Program-made: the position numbers and the translations under genes | Source: Delphinapterus leucas | Lineage: Eukaryota > Chordata > Mammalia > Artiodactyla > Monodontidae | Length of the DNA stretch: 64,000 bases | Direction of reading: 5' to 3' | Assembly (NCBI RefSeq): GCF_002288925.2 | Contig: NW_022098031.1 | Coordinates: forward strand, 8,974,354-9,038,353 | Shown here: piece after piece, positions 57,131 through 64,000 of the stretch | Numbering within the stretch: position 1 is the first letter of the stretch | Layout of the letters: each line of letters begins with the position of its first letter | The notes under the pieces: model-generated | Database searches by the model: none | Told to the model about the DNA's origin: nothing | Seen by the model: only the letters and a program-made list of their open reading frames with translations

Positions 57131-59874
57131 AAATAAAAAGAGTATTTTGCTTAAGGGCTTTTATAGGGTAGAATCCAACGGATGCTCCTGAGTTAGGGGT
57201 AGACCAGTGGCTCAGACTTACAAAGACCTGTCCATCTTCTTCAAGGACCAGGAGGAGAGAGGGGGTGGATGGGGGGAGAGGAGAGCAAACACCGTGAGAA
57301 ATGATGATGAATTTGCAAGAAAGAGCAGTAAATCCAAGGGTCAGAACTGGTGGATGAGCTGGATGATAAGTATGAAGATAAGATAAATAAACTCTGGAAA
57401 AGATTGCTAAGTACTTTAAATCCCTGTAATTTACCCCAGTTACATATTGGTTGCGCCCACATATTCATTCCACTCACAGAATAACAGCTTTGAAAACCAG
57501 TTATGAAATACAGTGAAAAGTCACTGAAAGGGGAAATGCTATGAATTCCAGGGGCTGTCTTTGAAGGGAAGATCCTTTTCATCCTTCCCACCCTTTGGGG
57601 GAGCTGGCAACAGAATCCTACCATTGCTAAATCCAGATGAGATCACCACTAGGGTAATTTTTATTTGGAAAGTACACAGGAGGTACCTGTTTTTTCATCA
57701 AAGCTCTTCTGATCTGGATCTCTAATAGATCTGGGCCAATGAACACACACTACCAGTGTAGCTTTACCAGGTGCTTGCCCTTCATCTGTGCGTCTGTGAA
57801 CATTTGTTGTTTGCTCCTCTTTGTGCAAGGCTGTACTTCCAGCCCAGGACAGCAAAGCTGTGGAAAGGATACCGCAGTAGATGCTTTGCTAAGAGTTTTG
57901 ACCTTGGTGGCCTGAATCCAATGACCTCTGGATTATTCTAGAAGGATTTGGTCTTCCATGGGGTCAGAGGCTGCTTGGGCACTAGCCTATCCTAAGGCTT
58001 AGGTGCTAGGTATTATTGGATTCTGTGATGCTAAGGGTTACAGGTCTGCATTGGAGCAACTGAAGAATACAATTGCTTTTAAGATTCCCCAGTACTTAGC
58101 CATGTCCTTGTTTAGTGGTGAGCTGTGAATATTTACTGTCAATAGATGAACAGACATTGAGTCTCCACGACCTGGACATGTGGGAGAGATAACAAAGAGC
58201 CATGACTCCTTCCATCAAGAGGTTTCTAATCTAGCTGATGGTTTTATCATTATATTTTTGAAAAACATGGTAAGATCCTTTGATCTTCCACTTTGAGCAC
58301 ACTCAGCCTCAACCTTCAGGGGAGTCTGAGATGCGCTGTGTGGACAAGGTGGGCAGAATGCTGGCCCAGCATGCCTCCATCTTTTAATTTTTTTAATGAA
58401 AAGTGAAAAATCCAGATATTTTTCCCCTTTAAAATCTCCTGTTTTTCTCAACATTACCTGCTTATTCCATTTGTTAAAAACTATATTAAGATTCACACTG
58501 TAAAAGCCAGAAAAGGCGCATGTGCTGGTCAAATAGGGAGCCCTCTGTTTGCGAGCTCCAGTGAATTCATGGGAAATGATGTTCTAACGACATGATACAC
58601 AGAAAAAAAGAAGACAGAATCTTTACCCTCCAATCATCACTGTCTAAAGGAGATGAGATGTGTGATCATTTCTTTTGTTTTTATTCTCCTTTCCCTTAAA
58701 GCCAATGTTAGCCATGTTTTGTTTATTTACTATCCTAGGGCTTGGATAGTCACGAGAAGCATGACCTTGCTCCTGAAACCAGAATGCAGAGCAGTCACGC
58801 CCATACAGGCAGCCCCACTGGCCGCATTAACGCCTTGATTCCGTTCGTGTGTGGGCCGACTCATTTCCGAGGGTGGGGTAGTAGCACCGGAAAAGTGGGA
58901 ATGAAGATGCAGCAGAAGTGCTTGAGGTTGAAAAAGTGATTCGTTTACAGTCACATCTGGTTTTAAGTCATTCGTCTGTGTACAGTTACAAAGCTCTGAC
59001 AAGAGCTATGCAAAGTTCATTTCCTCCAGATTTAAAGAGAAAAAAAACAAAAGTGGGGGAAGGGAAGAGGGTAAAAAATCGATGTAGAAAAAAAAATACC
59101 AAGAAACCTTAGAGATGTGTCTGGGAGAGATGGTGGAGCTGCTGTTAGAGACACATCCAGCACTCCCACCCCTCCCTTCCAGGATTTAAAAAAATCTTGG
59201 CACTGCCGACAGTCAGAGCAGCCGGTAAATGTCTTCTGTGCTGATCTCTTGAGGAATTTCTCTTGAGTATGGGATTGACAGCAATGTTAATTTATCATTA
59301 TTTGGATGTTCTCAGAAAGACATTCTTGTCCGTGGACTTTGTCATTCTCTCTAGCATTGCTGGGTGCTCAGAATCCATGATTTATTGTTATTCATCTACT
59401 ATTATTAGTACTAATAATCATACTCTCTAACATACTATCATCCTTTAGCCAGGGAGGTGCTATAAATGTAACATGCACCTTCTCATTTTATCCGCCCCCT
59501 CATTAAACCACCCCCAAATGCCTGTATGATTTCCATTTTCCAGGAGAGCTATGACCTAGGAAGGTTACAACCTAGGAAGCTAGAAAGATTCCTTGAAATA
59601 TAAATATCCCAAAACAGTATCTCTAAACACAAAAGTCACAGTCCTTTTTTAAAAATTGCTTATCAAAATTATCTTACCTTAAATTTTAATAAATCTCTTT
59701 TTAAATGCATGACACCGGCTGCAGGTTAAAAATCGTATTCACTTTTGCTGTAATGTACTATTGAAACAGTTTCAGATTGAAACAGAGAAAAGGATTTTGC
59801 CATCTTGTAATTGTTTTTAACTGACACATTCCCTAATTGCTAGGCTCTCTTCTTTTTAAAAATATCTGGGGGTT

Positions 59875-60088
59875 GAGCTTCCCTGGTGGCACAGTGGTTG
59901 AGAGTCCGCCTGCCGATGCAGGGGACACGGGTTCGTGCCCAGGTCTGGGAAGATCCCACATGCCGCGGAGCGGCTGGGCCCGTGAGCCATGGCCGCTGAG
60001 CCTGCGCGTCCGGAACCTGTGCTCCGCAACGGGAGAGGCCACAACAGTGAGAGGCCTGCATACCGCAAAAAAAAAAAAGAAAAAAAAA
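59875..60088 (+). mobile_element. CHR SINE
   Basis: A full-length cetacean-type copy starting GAGCTTCCCTGGTGGCACAG, ending in A12-G-A8. I could not see a target-site duplication: the left flank is ATATCTGGGGGTT and the right TGACAACTGG. Confidence 0.92.
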
Positions 60089-60192
60089 TGACAACTGGAT
60101 CAGAGTTTAGAGTAGGGGATTGACAATCTAAGGCTTTTGTTTGGAATTTGGATAGCTCTTTTTCACCAACTAGAGCAGGAAGGCTTGTTAAA

Positions 60193-60219
60193 TACACACA
60201 CACACACACACACACACAT
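60193..60219 (+). repeat. CA microsatellite
   Basis: About 13 CA units followed by imperfect CATACATACACGGGCACACA. Confidence 0.93.
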
Positions 60220-60264
60220 ACATACACGGGCACACACAGAGATTATTTGGCTCCACCAGAACAT

Positions 60265-60358
60265 TTCAAATTCCTCAGGTTGTAGTAGGACCCTTAGATT
60301 TTATGTTTCTAGCAAGTTCTCAGATGATGCTGATACTAGCTTTTGAGAACCACTGTCC
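60265..60358 (+). mobile_element. MER5A-type 3' fragment
   Basis: GCAAGTTCTCAGATGATGCT, GATACTAGCTTTTGAGAACC, ACTGTCC is the MER5A right end. Confidence 0.65.
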
Positions 60359-60367
60359 TAAAGGTTA

Positions 60368-60527
60368 CTACTTCCTTCCCCTTTCTCCTTCTCCTCCCTT
60401 CATCTTCCCTCCCATTCATCTTTTCCCGCCTCTTCCTCTTCAAAATCAATCTTCTCTTCTTCCTCTCTTTTATTCCTTTGCCCTTCCCTCTTTTATTCCT
60501 CTGCTCCATCCCTCCCTCCCTTTCAAG
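60368..60527 (+). repeat. Polypyrimidine tract
   Basis: About 160 bp dominated by C and T (CTTCCCCTTTCTCCTTCTCC, TCCATCCCTCCCTCCCTTTC). The open frames in it are low-complexity and not genes. Confidence 0.85.
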
Positions 60528-60616
60528 ATGATATTTGAGGCATCCAGCAGGAACATGTCTAGAAGGACTTGCTTACAGTGTTTATTCAGATAATAATATT
60601 TATTGAGCAGCTACAA

Positions 60617-60780
60617 AGATTCACTCATTCATTCATTCATTCATCTACTCACTCAACAAATATTTGTTGAAACTCCACTGTATGCCAAACTCTGTGCAAG
60701 AAGAGCAAGACAGACAAAGACTCTGCCCTAAAGGAATTCTCCATATGGCTAGGGAAGGCAGACTGTATACAAACATATAA
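60617..60780 (-). mobile_element. L2 3'-end fragment with CATT repeat
   Basis: ATTCATTCATTCATTCATCT, CAACAAATATTTGTTGAAAC, TATGCCAAACTCTGTGCAAG and AAAGACTCTGCCCTAAAGGA are the reversed L2 3' end. The CATT run is a small microsatellite grown from the element's own terminus. Confidence 0.65.
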
Positions 60781-61029
60781 ATAACTGGATTATTACCAAG
60801 TGTCACTAATGTTCAGAATTAAATAAATGGGTTGCTGAGATGAAGATTGATAACAGCACACTTTTCCCCTGTGAGGTCAGAAAGGGCCTGGCCCCATAGG
60901 GATGTGTTTAAGCTGAGACCTAAAGATTGGGAGAAAGACAGATAAGCAGACGTCCTGGGCAGGAGTGGTCCAAGAAAAGGAAATGGCAGGCACAAAGGCC
61001 CTGGGGCAGGAAAGAGTCAGCTTCTTGGG

Positions 61030-61105
61030 GGTGTCTCCAAAACCTAAACCAGGGCCTGGCACACGGTAGGTGCTCAGTCAATATTTGCTGAATGAATGAG
61101 TAAAT
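61030..61105 (+). mobile_element. L2-type 3' end fragment, plus orientation
   Basis: CAGGGCCTGGCACACGGTAG, GTGCTCAGTCAATATTTGCT, GAATGAATGAG is the sense L2-like 3' end, 0.4 kb from a copy in the opposite orientation. Confidence 0.55.
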
Positions 61106-62729
61106 GAATTATTAGACCCAGGCCACTGGAGCATAGGAGGCAAGCAGGAGAGAGGCATGGAGTAAGCAGGGGCCGGGTCATGAAAGGCCTTTTAGGTCAT
61201 GAGTGAGGATTTTGAATTAACCAATCAACTTTACCAATCCACTCTCCCTTCATCCCCCAACCTTCTCTGCACCCAGCTCAAACCCTGATGTAAAGTAACA
61301 GTTCTCAAAGTGTGACCCTGGGGCCCCTGATGATCGGTTGTATCACTCAACATGTATGTTCATGACATGAGACGAGCCACGCTTTCATCCATGAAATCAT
61401 AATTAATGAATATATAAATTAGAACAATTATTCATTAATTGTTATGACTATTTGTTTAAAAGGCAGCTGTTTAACCAACGGTTTAACATTAGGGACTCAT
61501 GTCTAACCAAAAGCAGTCCCACCCTTCCCCTGCAGTCTGGGAAAGGTTTCCTAGTGGCAAAGAGAAGAGGTTGTCCCCTGAAAAGTTACAGAGAGGCTGA
61601 TTCCAAATTCCTGGAATGCAGTAACTTCTAAAGCAAATGTAGTGTCATTACACAGGATAAATAGGTTCAAAAGAAGTTGAGGAATTCCAAACAAAGATGA
61701 GAACAAAGAATAAAATGAATCATCTTATTTGTACTTTGTACAGTAGTTTCAAATAAACTCCTCTAGGAAGAGATGTTATCTGGCAGCTTTTCCCAGTCTC
61801 TTACTGCCTTGAGTCTATTACACATCTCTCTAATTTTTCATATTAATATAAGTGTTTTTAAAAGGTAAATCAGCTTTTAAAATGTAATCAGTAAAAACCT
61901 GAGTTTAAACTTTCTCTCCTTGTTTCATAGTATGTTCATTCCTATAGGTTATTTAGGACCCACTAATTAATTGGGAGCTTTGCTGTGAGCCTTAAGATTC
62001 TCCAAAAGAAGAACCAGCAGTTATATACCTTTGCGAAAGAAATATCTCTGACTCCCAGTCCTTTCCTTCACAGATTGCTATAATTCTTCATATACATTGG
62101 TATCAAAATAGATGAAAGGCACAAGACCCTAAATGTATATGTCTCTCTGATAGATCAAAAATTAAATAATTGTATTTGAAGAAATTGCTCCTTCTTTTTC
62201 TAATTCCTATTCCCAGGGTTATTATTAGCAGGTCACTGTTAATAACAGAATTTGGAAGCATCTGAAGAGTGTTATGAGGATATTTTGTTATTGCCTTGTT
62301 TGATTAGTCCTCTCCACATTTTGCCTTTTTGTTGCAGTTGCCTCTACTATAAGGCAGTATACTGCATTATAGTCAGACAGTGTATTGGATATCAAATACT
62401 ATTTTAAAATTAACTGTCAAGGTATAGTAGGTTGGTAACATGTAATGTTTTTAAAAAAATATGTGAGAAACCTTGGAGAACTTGAAAAAGACAGGATTTA
62501 TCGAAGATTTCTGCAAAGGACAGAGGGATATTTAGTGAATTTGGGAAGGAATGTTTCAAATCTGAGGGGCTATCTATGAGAAAAATGTAAAAACCTCTTT
62601 GGTTTTTGACAAAGAGAAGGATGGGCAGCAGAAGTTAGGTAAGTGGGACCTATGTGATGGATGAATTTGAAAGAGAGCAAACTGTGTGATTTGGATGCAA
62701 CCTATCACTAGGCAAATTGACAATTGGAT

Positions 62730-62850
62730 AGCACATTAAAGTTTGCAAAGGTGCTTTAACATATGTGATCTTATTCTTCATAACAGCTCTGGGAAGTATT
62801 TAGAGTAGATATTATTCCAGTTTTACAGACGAGGAAATCACATTGTCTTC
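62730..62850 (-). repeat. MIR 3' fragment
   Basis: TTGCAAAGGTGCTTTAACAT, AACAGCTCTGGGAAGTATTT and TTTTACAGACGAGGAAATCA are reversed MIR. Confidence 0.6.
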
Positions 62851-64000
62851 TGAATATAGCCAGAAAAGAAAACGGTAATGTTAAAAAGGAATAAAGCTGA
62901 AAAAGACCCCTGTAAAGGCTGGAGGCAGCCTGTAGGATTGCAGTCTCTAAGGGGGAGAGAAGAGGAGTATCTCTGATGATGCCGGAAGGAATGCCAGGCT
63001 GTGAAAAGTCATTGAACTTGGGGGCAAGATATGGAGGGCAAAAGTTCTTTGGTAAGACAAGTGACCTGGGCAGAGAAATAAGAAAGATTCCATTTTCCCA
63101 GAAATACACACGTGTTTTAGGTTTGAACTTCTTTGAGTGTCTGCTAACTTGAAAAAGAAATTTAAGATCTCTAGTCTGGCTGCAGATTAAAAGCCCATAG
63201 AATCTTCGAAGGAGTAGAAACTTCATCTTTTCATTAAAAAAATTTTTTTAAACACAAGTTTTCTAAAAGAATTGAAATAATTTTCACTTTTTCATTTTTT
63301 TCCGCTTTTCCTCCACGTAGGTACCTTTAATATAGCAGTCAATAATATAGCTTTATGTATAATCTATTTGAAAAAGGAAAGAATATGCCATCCTTCCCAT
63401 TGATGTAGCTCAAATATTCTGTTTTGAAAAATCTCTCTTCCGGCAGTTGTCAGGGATGACACCCAAAGAAAAGCAGTCAAACATTATTAAGGTTATTGCA
63501 ATATTTTCCTACTATCACCTGTGACCAATTAAACATTTTTGTTCTTCGGTTATCAGGAACTCTTTTAAAATCCATTTTCAGATACATGATCACTCAGGTA
63601 CTGAGGCAGTTGCTAAAAGTTAGCATAAAGTTAGTGCTAAAAACTAAGTGAATTTCACTTTCTTGTAGTATGTGGGAAGCTGAGCCGTCAAGCGTATTTT
63701 CCACAAACGAGACCTCGTATTGCTTTCTTATATTGCTTGGACAATTATGGATGAAATGACTTTAACTACTGGATGGTCAGTGATGAAACTGCTTTGCTTG
63801 TGGGCTGGACGATTGGTGGTGATTATACTTGTTCTTGGTTAGCACCATGTGCATAAGATTTAGGGAGGGCACAGACCTCTACACAAGAGAAAGGGGAAAG
63901 TGAATGGCAGGAAAAAATGAAGGTCAAGTTGACAATGGACACCATCCTTTCGGGGTCTTTTTCTCTTGATGGTGTCAGGGGGATACACGTTGGGACAAAT

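Larger units (their letters stand above)
48899..64000 (+). other. PTPRB: PTPRB intron 3 (partial), more than 15 kb
   Basis: No further exon joins the TTEE exon before the window ends. Content: an assembly gap inside a SINE (49732-49881), TG/TA repeats, a GGAAT-like tract (51048), MIR copies (51622, 54942, 62730), an unnamed old repeat (52933-53445), CA microsatellites (53552, 60193), MER5A copies (54025, 56320, 60265), an L1 3' end (56540-57130), a CHR SINE (59875) and L2 pieces (60617, 61030). Stretches 57140-59860 and 61340-62720 show nothing identifiable. From memory of human spacing, the short-isoform first exon should lie just past the right edge. Confidence 0.75.

Noticed and set aside
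60601..60680. CATT repeat considered as a CRISPR-like or regulatory array
   Set aside because: It is the usual terminal repeat of an L2 element and a small microsatellite; spacers and direct repeats of array type are absent.

Overview
This is a vertebrate nuclear window from a cetacean (dolphin/whale lineage). It carries many near-identical copies of the roughly 200-bp CHR-type tRNA-derived SINE, older CHR-1-like copies, cetartiodactyl L1 3' ends, and ancient MIR, L2 and MER5 repeats. Coding DNA is sparse and lies in short GT-AG exons. No bacterial-style genes, operons or CRISPR arrays are present.

Two receptor-type protein tyrosine phosphatase genes lie head to tail on the + strand. Positions 1-36985 hold the 3' part of PTPRR: six coding exons (2695-2774, 3214-3351, 15890-16000, 17313-17470, 21018-21131, 35898-35991) that join in frame to the stop and encode the last 230 residues. 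These include most of the catalytic domain: the WPD loop, the [10 protein letters not shown] signature (split by an intron inside its serine codon) and the Q-loop. A 3' UTR of about 1 kb ends at AATAAA (36965).

Only about 0.8 kb downstream, PTPRB (VE-PTP) begins with the amino-terminal exons of its long isoform (37771-37825, 39099-39494, 48648-48898; residues 1-234). They encode a signal peptide, a cysteine-rich QxW domain that resembles the ricin-B-like CysR domain of the mannose-receptor/PLA2R family, and a Ser/Thr-rich sequon-rich linker. The fibronectin type III exons, and probably the short-isoform promoter, lie beyond the right edge.

The rest is intronic. It holds ten CHR SINEs (one 5'-truncated with target duplications, one interrupted by a 100-N assembly gap, one inside a small inverted-repeat element, one inside an old L1-like element), three short L1 insertions with target-site duplications (one with a twin-priming inversion), ancient repeats, microsatellites and two small tandem duplications. 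I found no undescribed multi-gene system. The observations most worth following are the tight PTPRR-PTPRB junction, the lectin-like domain at the start of PTPRB, and the retrotransposon structures.
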